Shown in pieces: positions 18,481 through 27,670 of a stretch of 64,000 nt of DNA; position 1 is the first letter of the stretch, and every line of letters starts with the position of its first letter. Source of the stretch: an uncultured Clostridia bacterium (GTDB lineage: Bacteria; Bacillota; Clostridia; Oscillospirales; Acutalibacteraceae). Under the pieces are notes generated by a model. That model made no database searches. It was not told the DNA's origin and saw only the letters and a program-made list of their open reading frames with translations. The position numbers and the translations under genes were made by a program. Location: assembly GCA_947166625.1 (NCBI GenBank), contig CAMVEX010000006.1, positions 1 through 64,000 of the forward strand, read 5' to 3'.

Positions 18481-18795
18481 ATGGCTTCAAGCAAAGAATA
18501 CCTCGATTACATATTGGAGCAGTTATCCGACACGGATGATGTGACTTATCGCGCAATGATGGGCGAATATATCATCTATTATCGCGGCAGGGTCATCGGC
18601 GGGATATATGACAACCGCTTCCTTGTGAAGCCGACGAGATCCGCCGCGGAGCTGATGCCCGGAGCATCCGCAGAGATCCCGTATGACGGGGCGAAAGAGA
18701 TGCTGCTCGTCGAAAACATCGAAGACAGGGCTTTTCTTAAAGAACTGTTTGAAAAAATGTATGACGAGCTTCCCGTTCCGAAGAAAAGAAATTGA
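18481..18795 (+). CDS. TfoX/Sxy N-terminal domain protein
   Basis: YRAMMGEYIIYYRGRVIGGIYDNRFLVKPT...GAKEMLLVENIED. Confidence 0.88.
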   Translation: MASSKEYLDYILEQLSDTDDVTYRAMMGEYIIYYRGRVIGGIYDNRFLVKPTRSAAELMPGASAEIPYDGAKEMLLVENIEDRAFLKELFEKMYDELPVPKKRN

Positions 18796-18832
18796 GAGAG
18801 ATATGGACAGACAAAAAACAAAGGAGAAAATT

Positions 18833-19471
18833 ATGCCATCAAAAAGAATAATCGCCGTAAATGCAGGGCCGAGACGCGGCTGGAATACAGATACGCTGAT
18901 CTCAAACGCGATCAAAGGCGCCGAGGACGCGGGAGCAGAGGTAATAAAATTCGATTTGTTCCGCCTCGAAAAATACACGGGATGCATCTCCTGCTTCGGC
19001 TGCAAAAAAGAGAAAAACAAGGGTCATTGCATTTGCAGAGACGGTCTGACGGGCGTACTTGACGCTGTAAGAGAATCAGACGGGCTTATAATCGGCTCGC
19101 CCAATTATCTCTCGGAAATGACGGCTTCATTCAGGGCGCTTTATGAAAGGCTGATCTTTCAGAATCTGACATATAATGTTGAAAATCCCTGCTGCAACGC
19201 TCACCCGATACCCGTTATATTGATAATGACGAGCAACGCGCCGGACACTAACTACATAAATCTCGTAAATAATTATAAACAGACGCTCAGCAGATTTGTG
19301 GGGCCGACCGAAACGCTTATCAGCGGAAATACGCTTCAGCTGAAGGATTACGGCAAGACAGACTGGGAATGGACCTTATTTGACCCGGCGGCAAAGCTGG
19401 AGAGACACGAAAAGGTATTCCCGCTTGAATGCAAAAAAGCCTATGAAATGGGAGCGGCTCTCGTAAAATAA
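18833..19471 (+). CDS. Flavodoxin-like NAD(P)H-dependent oxidoreductase
   Basis: IIAVNAGPRRGWNTDTLISNAIKGAEDAGAEV...YTGCISCFGCK...GLIIGSPNYLSEMTASFRALYERL; RBS aaaggag before ATG 18833. Confidence 0.88.
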   Translation: MPSKRIIAVNAGPRRGWNTDTLISNAIKGAEDAGAEVIKFDLFRLEKYTGCISCFGCKKEKNKGHCICRDGLTGVLDAVRESDGLIIGSPNYLSEMTASFRALYERLIFQNLTYNVENPCCNAHPIPVILIMTSNAPDTNYINLVNNYKQTLSRFVGPTETLISGNTLQLKDYGKTDWEWTLFDPAAKLERHEKVFPLECKKAYEMGAALVK

Positions 19472-19514
19472 GCCAACGCACGATTTACCTGCCGAATGAA
19501 AGGGGCTGATCGGC

Positions 19515-19841
19515 ACGGAAAGATTTATATTTTCTTTGATCGTATTCCCGGTAGCAATTCTTTTCACTTCGCTCGGAATTTATTCTTTCAGGCGCAAAGA
19601 GCCGATGTGGTTTTGGTCCGGCAAAGCGGTTGACAGAGACGAAATCTCGGATATTCCCTCATACAACAGAGCAAACGGAAAAATGTGGATAGGTTTTTCG
19701 CTGATATTCTGGCTCTCGGCCCTGCTCAGCATTTTGAATATCGGAGCCGCGGGCGCGGTAATGGGAGCCGGGATGATATTGGGGATCCCTCTGCTCGTCG
19801 TAATCTACGGCAGGATTTACGCAAAATACAAAAATTATTAA
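19515..19841 (+). CDS. Small membrane protein of unknown function (apparent ACG start; TTG at 19536 alternative)
   Basis: TERFIFSLIVFPVAILFTSLGIYSFRRKEPMWFWSG...; GGGG 9 nt upstream of ACG 19515. Confidence 0.55.
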   Translation, partial: TERFIFSLIVFPVAILFTSLGIYSFRRKEPMWFWSGKAVDRDEISDIPSYNRANGKMWIGFSLIFWLSALLSILNIGAAGAVMGAGMILGIPLLVVIYGRIYAKYKNY

Positions 19842-19860
19842 AAGGCAAAAGAGGATACAA

Positions 19861-20658
19861 ATGAAGCTTACAATGCTCGGAACGGGCAACGCGCTCGTCA
19901 CCGAATGCTACAACACATGTTTTATAATCGACGATAACGGTCAATATTTTATGGTTGACGGCGGAGGCGGAAGCGCAATACTCAGCCAGCTGAAAAAAGG
20001 CGGATTTGAGCTTAAGGATATTCATCATATCTTTGTGACCCACAAGCATATCGACCATCTGCTCGGGATTATCTGGATCGTGAGGATCATCTGCCAATCC
20101 ATGGGCAAAGGAAAATATGAGGGCGAGGCTTATATATACGGGCATGATGAGGTGCTTTCGCTTATACGCGACCTTTGCTCAAAGCTGCTCAGCAAGGAAA
20201 AGAGATTTATCGACGACAGGCTTCATCTCATTGAAGTGACCGACGGGCAAACTCTGGACATAATAAATCACGATTTCACATTCTTTGATATAGGGTCAAC
20301 CAAAGCCAAGCAGTTCGGATTCCTTATGGATATGGGAGGCGGCGAAAAGCTGATTTGCTGCGGCGACGAGCCGTTTTCGGAGCGCGAACGAAAATACGCA
20401 GAAGGATGTAAATGGATGCTTCACGAGGCGTTTTGCCTGCATTCTCAGGCGGATATATTCGGCCCGTATGAAAAAAATCATTCAACGGTAAAGGACGCCT
20501 GCGAGCTTGCAGAGGGGCTCGGAATCAAAAATCTGCTGCTTTATCACACCGAGGATCACAACATAACACACAGGAAAGAAATGTATGCCGAAGAGGGCTC
20601 GAAATATTACTCAGGCAATCTGATAATACCCGACGACCTCGAAACGGCGGAATTATAA
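19861..20658 (+). CDS. MBL-fold metallo-hydrolase (RNase Z-like)
   Basis: MKLTMLGTGNALVTECYNTCFIID...IFVTHKHIDHLLGI...LLYHTEDHN. Confidence 0.9.
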   Translation: MKLTMLGTGNALVTECYNTCFIIDDNGQYFMVDGGGGSAILSQLKKGGFELKDIHHIFVTHKHIDHLLGIIWIVRIICQSMGKGKYEGEAYIYGHDEVLSLIRDLCSKLLSKEKRFIDDRLHLIEVTDGQTLDIINHDFTFFDIGSTKAKQFGFLMDMGGGEKLICCGDEPFSERERKYAEGCKWMLHEAFCLHSQADIFGPYEKNHSTVKDACELAEGLGIKNLLLYHTEDHNITHRKEMYAEEGSKYYSGNLIIPDDLETAEL

Positions 20659-20678
20659 AGAAAACGGAGCAAAAAGAC

Positions 20679-21044
20679 ATGACACTTGAAAAGCTGGATC
20701 ACGAATTCAGTATATGTAAAACCGAGGATTTCTCCGGCATCAAGCCCGAGGGAGAATTTACATTCATCGCCAAAACCGACGATGAAATATCGGTGGTCTG
20801 CAAAACTCAGGATGTGCCCGAAAACACCATTGCGCGAAACGACGGCTGGAGCTGTTTCAGGATCGCGCAGGCGCTTGATTTTTCGCTTGTCGGGATCTTA
20901 TCAAAGATAACCGGGATCCTTGCGCAGGCTAATACGGGAGTATTCGCGGTTTCGACCTATAACACAGATTATATCTTTGTTAAATCCGAAAATTCCGAAA
21001 AGGCCGCGCGGCTTTTATCCGAAGCGGGATATACGGTAGTTTAA
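20679..21044 (+). CDS. ACT domain-containing protein
   Basis: SLVGILSKITGILAQANTGVFAVSTYNTDYIFVKSENSEKAARLLSEAGYTV. Confidence 0.88.
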   Translation: MTLEKLDHEFSICKTEDFSGIKPEGEFTFIAKTDDEISVVCKTQDVPENTIARNDGWSCFRIAQALDFSLVGILSKITGILAQANTGVFAVSTYNTDYIFVKSENSEKAARLLSEAGYTVV

Positions 21045-21060
21045 CGGCAAATAAATTCTG

Positions 21061-21741
21061 ATGAGGAGTAAAAATGCGGCAATGATTTCCGATTTTGAAA
21101 AGAAGGTAATATCCGACCCTTCCGGATTCACGGTATTGGCGGACTTTGTGCCCGGAATAATCCAGGAGATAAGATATTATTCAAGCTATAATTTTATAGG
21201 CGAACGGATTGACGGATATGAGGAGCCCTGCGCCCTGCTGACAAAAGAGGCGGCAAGAGCCCTCAAAAGCGTTGCAAAAGAAATGAATGTACGCGGTTAC
21301 CGCCTTAAAGTGTTTGACGCCTACCGCCCGGCGACCGCCGTAAAGCATTTTGTGCTTTGGGGAATAGAAGACACCGACATAAGGATGAAGCAGTATTTTT
21401 ATCCCGATCTCGAAAAGCAGGAGCTTTTTATAAAGGGATATATCGCGAAGCAATCAAGCCACAGCAGAGGGAGCACCGTTGATCTGACCCTGCTCGATAT
21501 GGCGAGCGGGAAAGAGGTCGATATGGGAAGCCCGTTTGACTTTTTCGGCGAAATATCTCACCCCGATTACAGGGGCATAACCGACGAGCAGTATCAAAAC
21601 AGGATGGAGCTGAGAAACTGTATGATAAGAAACGGTTTTGAGCCCATAGACTGCGAGTGGTGGCATTTCACATTAAAAGACGAGCCCTATCCCGATACAT
21701 ATTTCGATTTCCCGGTTTCTTCCGGATACCTTAAAAAATAG
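21061..21741 (+). CDS. VanX/DdpX-like D-Ala-D-Ala dipeptidase (M15D)
   Basis: GYRLKVFDAYRPATAVKHF, SSHSRGSTVDLTLLD and CEWWHFTL zinc/catalytic motifs; alternative ATG at 21082. Confidence 0.9.
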   Translation: MRSKNAAMISDFEKKVISDPSGFTVLADFVPGIIQEIRYYSSYNFIGERIDGYEEPCALLTKEAARALKSVAKEMNVRGYRLKVFDAYRPATAVKHFVLWGIEDTDIRMKQYFYPDLEKQELFIKGYIAKQSSHSRGSTVDLTLLDMASGKEVDMGSPFDFFGEISHPDYRGITDEQYQNRMELRNCMIRNGFEPIDCEWWHFTLKDEPYPDTYFDFPVSSGYLKK

Positions 21742-21758
21742 ATAAAGGAGTGGTCCTG

Positions 21759-22352
21759 ATGGAAATGAGAAAGGGATGCACCGTTCCTTTCCCGGACGCA
21801 CTGACAGAGGGCTATGAAATACACGAAAACGGTTTTATCGCAAATGTTTCCGCAGATAAAATAAGGGATGTGATGGAGCATTTTGTCGCCGTTCACAACG
21901 AGCCGATGTTTTTTATACTCGAGATCCCGTCAAGATATGATGATGAATCCGATAACGGCGACGGCACTGTAAGCTCCTTTCACAAAGATGTTTATTATAT
22001 TGACGGCTGTTCAAGGGAGGATGCTCTGGCGATCCTCGAGTGCTCATCCTCCGTTTTGATAAATGACGGGCTCTGCTCCTTCGGATTCGGATGCCACGAT
22101 TCACGCGATGAGATCATTTTCGGCAAATATAATGTGACAACGGTATTCACGGAAAACAAGCAGAGATTCAGCGGATTTTTTGAAAAGCACGATATACGCC
22201 ACACCTGCAAGCTGCTGACCGCACCCGAAACATTTTCGGCGGAAAACCCCGGAATTTCACGAAGAGAGGACACCGGCGGAAAAAGCGTATATTCCGTAAT
22301 AGATGACTGTGCGGATCGGGGCATATATAAGGCCGAACGCAGAGAGGAATAA
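21759..22352 (+). CDS. Hypothetical protein
   Basis: RBS aaaggag 8 nt before ATG 21759; complete ORF between vanX-like and AlkD-like genes. Confidence 0.6.
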   Translation: MEMRKGCTVPFPDALTEGYEIHENGFIANVSADKIRDVMEHFVAVHNEPMFFILEIPSRYDDESDNGDGTVSSFHKDVYYIDGCSREDALAILECSSSVLINDGLCSFGFGCHDSRDEIIFGKYNVTTVFTENKQRFSGFFEKHDIRHTCKLLTAPETFSAENPGISRREDTGGKSVYSVIDDCADRGIYKAERREE

Positions 22353-22356
22353 CGCG

Positions 22357-23046
22357 ATGACAAAAAGAGAGATAATCCCCTGCCTCAAAAACGCGGAGGA
22401 TATAAGTTACCGCGATTTTCAGGCGAACCTGATACCCGGCATTGACAGGCGCCGCTTTATCGGTGTGAGGACACCTCAGCTCAAAGCATTCGCAAAAGAA
22501 ATATCAAAGGATAAAAAGCTTTCAAGCGCCTTTATCGGCTCGCTGCCGCATAAATATTTTGACGAAAACCAGCTTCACGCCTTTATCCTTAATGAAATAA
22601 AGGATTTTGACGAATGTGTAACAAGGGTGTCGGAATTCCTGCCCTATATTGATAACTGGGCGACCTGCGACCAGCTCTCTCCGAAGGTATTCGCAAAAAA
22701 TCGGGAGAGGCTTCTGCCGTATATTGATAAATGGATAAAATCGGAGCAAACCTACACGGTAAGATTCGGGATCGGGATGCTGATGAGGCATTTTCTCGAT
22801 GATGATTTCGATATAAAATATCCGCAGGCAATAGCTGAAATCAAAAGCGATGAATACTATATAAATATGATGATCGCGTGGTATTTTGCCACGGCTCTGG
22901 CAAAGCAATATGAGGCGATTCTTCCGTTTATAGAGGAAAAACTGCTCGGAGCATGGGTACATAACAAAACGATCCAAAAAGCTGTTGAAAGCTACAGGAT
23001 AACGGATGCGCAGAAAGAATATCTCAAATTGCTGAAAATAAAATGA
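22357..23046 (+). CDS. DNA alkylation repair (AlkD/HEAT-like) protein
   Basis: GVRTPQLKAFAKEI...FDENQLHAFILNEIKDFDE...YIDNWATCDQLSPKVF; RBS agaggaataacgcgATG. Confidence 0.88.
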   Translation: MTKREIIPCLKNAEDISYRDFQANLIPGIDRRRFIGVRTPQLKAFAKEISKDKKLSSAFIGSLPHKYFDENQLHAFILNEIKDFDECVTRVSEFLPYIDNWATCDQLSPKVFAKNRERLLPYIDKWIKSEQTYTVRFGIGMLMRHFLDDDFDIKYPQAIAEIKSDEYYINMMIAWYFATALAKQYEAILPFIEEKLLGAWVHNKTIQKAVESYRITDAQKEYLKLLKIK

Positions 23047-23052
23047 AAAAGC

Positions 23053-23081
23053 AAAGGACACTGCCTTGGGCAGTGTCCTTT
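23053..23081. terminator. Bidirectional terminator between convergent genes
   Basis: 13-bp perfect stem AAAGGACACTGCC-ttg-GGCAGTGTCCTTT. Confidence 0.88.
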
Positions 23082-23099
23082 AATAATGCGAAAAGAATT

Positions 23100-24038
23100 T
23101 TATTTGATCTTTGAGAGCGCCCATTCACCGATATCTTCATAAACCTGCTCACGGTTTATCTCATTATGTATCTCGTGGCGCATTCCGGGATAAAGCTTCA
23201 GAGTGACTTCATAGCATCCCTGATTTTTAAGCTTTGTGCAAACCTCGCGGACTCCTTTGCCGTAAGCGCCGACGGGATCTTCCTCACCGGCAGTAAGAAG
23301 TATGGGCAGGGTCTTTGGCACCTGTTCATACCAATCCTCGGCGGAAACGGTTTTGAGCAGAGTAAAGAGATCTCTGTAGCCGGTGGCGGTGAAAAGGAAG
23401 CCGCAGTAAGGATCGGCGATATATTTATCGACTATGGCGTTATCATAGGTCAGCCAATCGAATGAGGTGCGCGGAGAGGGGATCTGCTTGAGATATGTGC
23501 CGAAGGCGATTTTGTTTATGAATTCGCTCTTATGAAGCATACCTTTGGATTTGGCGATGATATTTGAAAGCATTATACCTGCCGCCGCGGCGGGATTCGC
23601 TCCGCTTGTGCCGCAGATAACTGCCGCCTTGAGCCTCGGATCGGTGCCGTAACGGCGGATATATTCTCTCGCGATAAACGAGCCCATACTGTGTCCGTAA
23701 TAAACAACGGGGACATCTGGGAATTCGCCTTCGATAAGATCGGCGACAAGGCGTACATCTTCAACGAGCGCATTCCAGCCGTCTTTTTCACCGAAAAAGC
23801 CGAGTTCGGAATTATTCCTGACCGATTTACCGTGACCCTCGTTATCGTGAAGGCATACGGCAAAGCCCTTGGCGCACAGGCGCGAGGCAAATTCCTCGTA
23901 TCTCTCGCCGTGCTCAGCCATACCGTGAGTCATCTGAAAAATTGCCTTAACTCCGTCATCGGGATACCAGCAGCGCACAAAGATATCCGCAAGGCCCGAG
24001 GTTGAATGAACGGTGTATTCTTTTCTGATAATTTCCAT
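23100..24038 (-). CDS. Alpha/beta hydrolase, monoacylglycerol-lipase-like (S33)
   Basis: IFQMTHGMAEHGERYEEFA, VYYGHSMGSFIAREYI. Confidence 0.9.
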   Translation of the reverse strand: MEIIRKEYTVHSTSGLADIFVRCWYPDDGVKAIFQMTHGMAEHGERYEEFASRLCAKGFAVCLHDNEGHGKSVRNNSELGFFGEKDGWNALVEDVRLVADLIEGEFPDVPVVYYGHSMGSFIAREYIRRYGTDPRLKAAVICGTSGANPAAAAGIMLSNIIAKSKGMLHKSEFINKIAFGTYLKQIPSPRTSFDWLTYDNAIVDKYIADPYCGFLFTATGYRDLFTLLKTVSAEDWYEQVPKTLPILLTAGEEDPVGAYGKGVREVCTKLKNQGCYEVTLKLYPGMRHEIHNEINREQVYEDIGEWALSKIK

Positions 24039-24053
24039 AGCAATAGCCCTTTC

Positions 24054-24224
24054 TCAATTTTGTTTTTTAACTATTTTATATTCGTCATAGGGAGAATAAT
24101 AGGGGCATTCAAAATTGCCGCCCTGCATAAATCTGTATAATTCATCCTCATCGAGGTTGACGAGGCAGACATACATCTCGCTCTCATCATCATAATCATA
24201 ATAGACGCAGTTATCACAAATCAC
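24054..24224 (-). CDS. DUF6472-like small Cys-containing protein
   Basis: Manual translation: VICDNCVYYDYDDESEMYVCLVNLDEDELYRFMQGGNFECPYYSPYDEYKIVKKQN; GTG start overlaps folK stop by 4 nt; below ORF-track length cutoff. Confidence 0.72.
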   Translation of the reverse strand: MICDNCVYYDYDDESEMYVCLVNLDEDELYRFMQGGNFECPYYSPYDEYKIVKKQN

Positions 24225-24733
24225 AGCAAATCACCCTGCTCCGGAATGATAAGCTCATATCCCGTTTTATCCACTCCGTCTTCACCCAGCTCACGCAGAG
24301 CGGGGCCGAACAGGATACCGAGTGCTCTGCCCTGCGGAAAAATATCCGAAAGCGGCTTCAAGACGAACGCCCGCTCCATCATCCGTGGATGAGGCAGAGA
24401 CAACTCAAAGCTTTCATTCTTATAATTTTCGTAGAGAAGCAGATCGAGGTCTATCAGACGGGGACCGTTTTTTTCGGTCCTGACTCTGCCCATCGCCGCT
24501 TCTATACCGAGGCATCCGCCCAGCAAAGTCAAGGGCGACGCCGTGGTATGAACAAGTACGACGGCGTTATAAAATCTCCCCTGATCCGTCTTGCCGACGG
24601 GATCCGTTTCATAGACTGCCGACCCGGCTATCACCTTGACATTGGGCAGGCGCGAAATCGCTCTGATCGCCATATTGAGATTGCCTATCCTGTCACCGAT
24701 ATTGGTGCCGAGTCCTATTACTGCCTGGCTCAT
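24221..24733 (-). CDS. folK: 2-amino-4-hydroxy-6-hydroxymethyldihydropteridine diphosphokinase
   Basis: MSQAVIGLGTNIGDRIGNL...YETDPVGKTDQGRFYNAV...GPRLIDLDLLLYE...LPHPRMMERAFVL. Confidence 0.93.
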   Translation of the reverse strand: MSQAVIGLGTNIGDRIGNLNMAIRAISRLPNVKVIAGSAVYETDPVGKTDQGRFYNAVVLVHTTASPLTLLGGCLGIEAAMGRVRTEKNGPRLIDLDLLLYENYKNESFELSLPHPRMMERAFVLKPLSDIFPQGRALGILFGPALRELGEDGVDKTGYELIIPEQGDLL

Positions 24734-24749
24734 TTTATCATCTCCCCGC

Positions 24750-25109
24750 TTATTTACCGACGGTGATCTCGACCGCCGTATATTCAAAATCCGCGTCTAT
24801 CGGAGCCTCCGGCTTTTTGAGAAGCACCGTTACGGATTTAAGTTCCTTAAACTGCGAAAAAAGGCCGTCCGCCACACGCATGGCGGCTCTTTCGATAAGA
24901 TCATCCCTTTGGGCGAGGAAAATCTTTTTTGCCTCTTTGATAATAGCCGAATAGCTGACCGTATCGCTGAGCTTATCGGTTATACCCGGCTTTGTGAGGT
25001 CGATTGACGCAGTAATATCGAGAATAAAATTCTGACCGTTAACCTTCTCTTCGGGGTTTACACCGTGATAGCCGAAGATTTTAAGGCCTTTTACAATGAT
25101 TTTATCCAT
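24750..25109 (-). CDS. folB: Dihydroneopterin aldolase
   Basis: MDKIIVKGLKIFGYHGVNPEEKVNGQNFILDI...LSDTVSYSAI. Confidence 0.93.
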   Translation of the reverse strand: MDKIIVKGLKIFGYHGVNPEEKVNGQNFILDITASIDLTKPGITDKLSDTVSYSAIIKEAKKIFLAQRDDLIERAAMRVADGLFSQFKELKSVTVLLKKPEAPIDADFEYTAVEITVGK

Positions 25110-25890
25110 TTTCTCTCCCCTTCCTTATCTTATCGGCAACGGCAGCCGACTGCACCGCCGCCTCAACATTATGAACTCTTATCATATCCGCTCCGTTTAT
25201 TATCGCAAGGGCATTCGCCGCGCTTGTGGCCCAATCGGATCGGGCGGGAGGGCATGAGCGGATAAACCTCTTTCTCGAAAGAGCGGCAAGAAGGGCATAC
25301 CCTTCGATTTTAACAAGAGAAAGATTTGACAGAAGCTCATAATTATCGCTTTCGGATTTGCCGAAGCCGAAGCCCGGATCGAGTATAAGAGAGGATCTGT
25401 CAAGGCCGCATTTTTCCGCTTTTTTTACACAGTCTTCAAAGAATTCTCTGACCGACGCGATGACTCCGCGAGGGTATTCAGCCGTAAAATCAGCCCCTCC
25501 GGGATTATGGGTAACGATATATTTGCACGAATGCTTCACTGCGAGAGCGGCGATTTCTGGATTGAATTCTCCACTGACATCGTTGATTATCTCCGCTCCC
25601 TGTCTGAACGCCTCAGCGGCGCATTCGGGATAGAAGGTATCGACTGATACGGGTATTCTGACCTTGCCGATGACCGATCGGAGAGCCGGAACGAGCCTTT
25701 TAAGCTCTTCATCACAGCTTAAAATATCGGCGCCCGGGCGAGTAGAATTACACCCTATATCTATGATATCCGCTCCGAGAGATTCGATTTCAACGGCACG
25801 CTCAGCCGCGAGATCTGGGGTATTGTATAATCCTCCGTCCGAAAAAGAATCGGGGGTATAATTGAGGATGCCCATTATGAGAGTTTTCAT
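25102..25890 (-). CDS. folP: Dihydropteroate synthase
   Basis: [20 protein letters not shown]...ADIIDIGCNSTRPGA...INDVSG...LDPGFGFGKS. Confidence 0.93.
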   Translation of the reverse strand: MKTLIMGILNYTPDSFSDGGLYNTPDLAAERAVEIESLGADIIDIGCNSTRPGADILSCDEELKRLVPALRSVIGKVRIPVSVDTFYPECAAEAFRQGAEIINDVSGEFNPEIAALAVKHSCKYIVTHNPGGADFTAEYPRGVIASVREFFEDCVKKAEKCGLDRSSLILDPGFGFGKSESDNYELLSNLSLVKIEGYALLAALSRKRFIRSCPPARSDWATSAANALAIINGADMIRVHNVEAAVQSAAVADKIRKGRENG

Positions 25891-26462
25891 CACTCTCTGC
25901 CTCCGGTAAGAAGTGACAGAGCCTCGGCCCTTGTCTTTGAATCGACCCTCATAATGCCTCTGAGCGCAGAGGTACGGGTCTGCGAGCCTGACGCTCTCGC
26001 GCCGCGCATAGTCATGCAAAGATGCTCCGCTTCGATCACGACCGCAACTCCCATGGGATGAAGGTTTTCATCGAGAAAATCCGCTATCTGCATGGTGAGG
26101 CGCTCCTGAAGCTGGGGCCTTTTGGCAAACGAATCAACTATCCTTGCGAGCTTTGAGAGCCCTATCACCTTGCCGTCTGACGGGATATAGGCGATATGCG
26201 CCTTGCCTATAAACGGCAAAAGATGATGCTCACACATTGAATAGAGCGGTATATCCCTGACGATGACCATCTCTTCGCTGCCCTCATCAAAAAGCTTGAG
26301 ATGCCTCTTGGGATCGTCGCTCAGACCCGAAAAGATCTCTTCATACATCCTCGCGACTCTCGCCGGAGTTTCAAGTAGGCCGGGTCTGGAGGGATCTTCA
26401 CCGACCGCTTCAAGAATATCGCGGACCGCGTTTTCAATTTTTTCTTTATCCATCGGTATCAC
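25890..26462 (-). CDS. folE: GTP cyclohydrolase I
   Basis: [36 protein letters not shown]...RPQLQERLT; possible start ATG 26453. Confidence 0.95.
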   Translation of the reverse strand: MIPMDKEKIENAVRDILEAVGEDPSRPGLLETPARVARMYEEIFSGLSDDPKRHLKLFDEGSEEMVIVRDIPLYSMCEHHLLPFIGKAHIAYIPSDGKVIGLSKLARIVDSFAKRPQLQERLTMQIADFLDENLHPMGVAVVIEAEHLCMTMRGARASGSQTRTSALRGIMRVDSKTRAEALSLLTGGRE

Positions 26463-26468
26463 CTGCGT

Positions 26469-27638
26469 TTACTTAAAAATGAAGGTCAGCGTGAAAAATC
26501 CCGCGTCTTCGTAATAGCCGGAGAGCGACCTTGCGAGATCGGTCCCTCTGCCGGATCTCACGCCGGAAAGGATCTTGTAGATCCCTCCGCCTTTTATCAG
26601 CTCGGAATTTGCGCTGTCATAGGATTCCTTTGTGACAAAGCTTATCTGAATATTTTTTTCTCCCGAATTATAGAGTTTGAGAATAAGCTCCTTCAGCCTG
26701 CTTTCATCGGATTTGGAAAAATTCGGGAAACGGAGCCCGTTGCGGACGTAATAATTATCATCCGTGCTCGTGCATCCAGGAGAATAGGAGAAATCGCTGT
26801 GGTTGACGCCTATCGCATCATCCGTTAAATTAAAATAGGTGTGAAGGCTCATAGCGACGGTGTTGGAGCTGACGGGATCATCCCAGGTGAGGTCGAGATG
26901 ATAATAGTTGCCGTTTATCTTGACGATATTCCACATGTGGTCTCCTCCCCCTTTATTGGAGTCGGATTCCGCCTTGCCGCTCACAAGAGCGCTCTCTATG
27001 CCGATTTTATCAAACACATATTTTGCCGCCTTGGAATACCCTTCGCACGCTGCCTCACCGTTGACAAGGGCGCCGTAAGCCGATGAATAAAAATAATTAT
27101 TATCCTCCAGCTTATATGTGCAGTTTTTTATGATATAATCATGCACCTCAAGCTCGCAGCGGTATTCATCGCTCAGATCCGAAAGGGAGGCAATGATAAG
27201 ATCTCTCTTTTCGCGCATTTCTCTGTCAGCCTTGTCATACTCTTCCTTTGTCATTATGTAATCAAAGGAGATATAGTCATTCCAAAGCTCGCTGTTAAGC
27301 CTGCATTTGCGCCCGAGAAAAATGAGATCGGGATTATCGTTGAGCAGAGCCTTGAACACATTGTCGAGCTGTTTTTCGCTAAGATCGGGCACAAGGATGC
27401 GCTCGGGCATATCGTAAATGCTCTCAAGAATGAGATTATATGCCTGCTTCTCAATGGGAGACAGACCGGGAAAATAGGTCTTGAATCTTGAGCCCGCGGC
27501 TGATTCTTCAACGGCGCCTATATATCTGTTTATAATCGGTTTCTCTATATCGGGGTATTCTCTTCTAATCTGAATGAAACCCGTCACCGCCAAAACAGCG
27601 GCGAGAAAAATCAGGAGAATTCCTGTCTTTTTTTTCAT
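26469..27638 (-). CDS. Transglutaminase-like domain protein, signal-anchored
   Basis: NGEAACEGYSKAAKYVFDKIGIESALVSGKA...HMWNIVKINGNYYHLDLTWDDP (Cys-His-Asp triad pattern). Confidence 0.87.
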   Translation of the reverse strand: MKKKTGILLIFLAAVLAVTGFIQIRREYPDIEKPIINRYIGAVEESAAGSRFKTYFPGLSPIEKQAYNLILESIYDMPERILVPDLSEKQLDNVFKALLNDNPDLIFLGRKCRLNSELWNDYISFDYIMTKEEYDKADREMREKRDLIIASLSDLSDEYRCELEVHDYIIKNCTYKLEDNNYFYSSAYGALVNGEAACEGYSKAAKYVFDKIGIESALVSGKAESDSNKGGGDHMWNIVKINGNYYHLDLTWDDPVSSNTVAMSLHTYFNLTDDAIGVNHSDFSYSPGCTSTDDNYYVRNGLRFPNFSKSDESRLKELILKLYNSGEKNIQISFVTKESYDSANSELIKGGGIYKILSGVRSGRGTDLARSLSGYYEDAGFFTLTFIFK

Positions 27639-27670
27639 TATTTATCCTCTCGACCGTTATGATCTCACAG

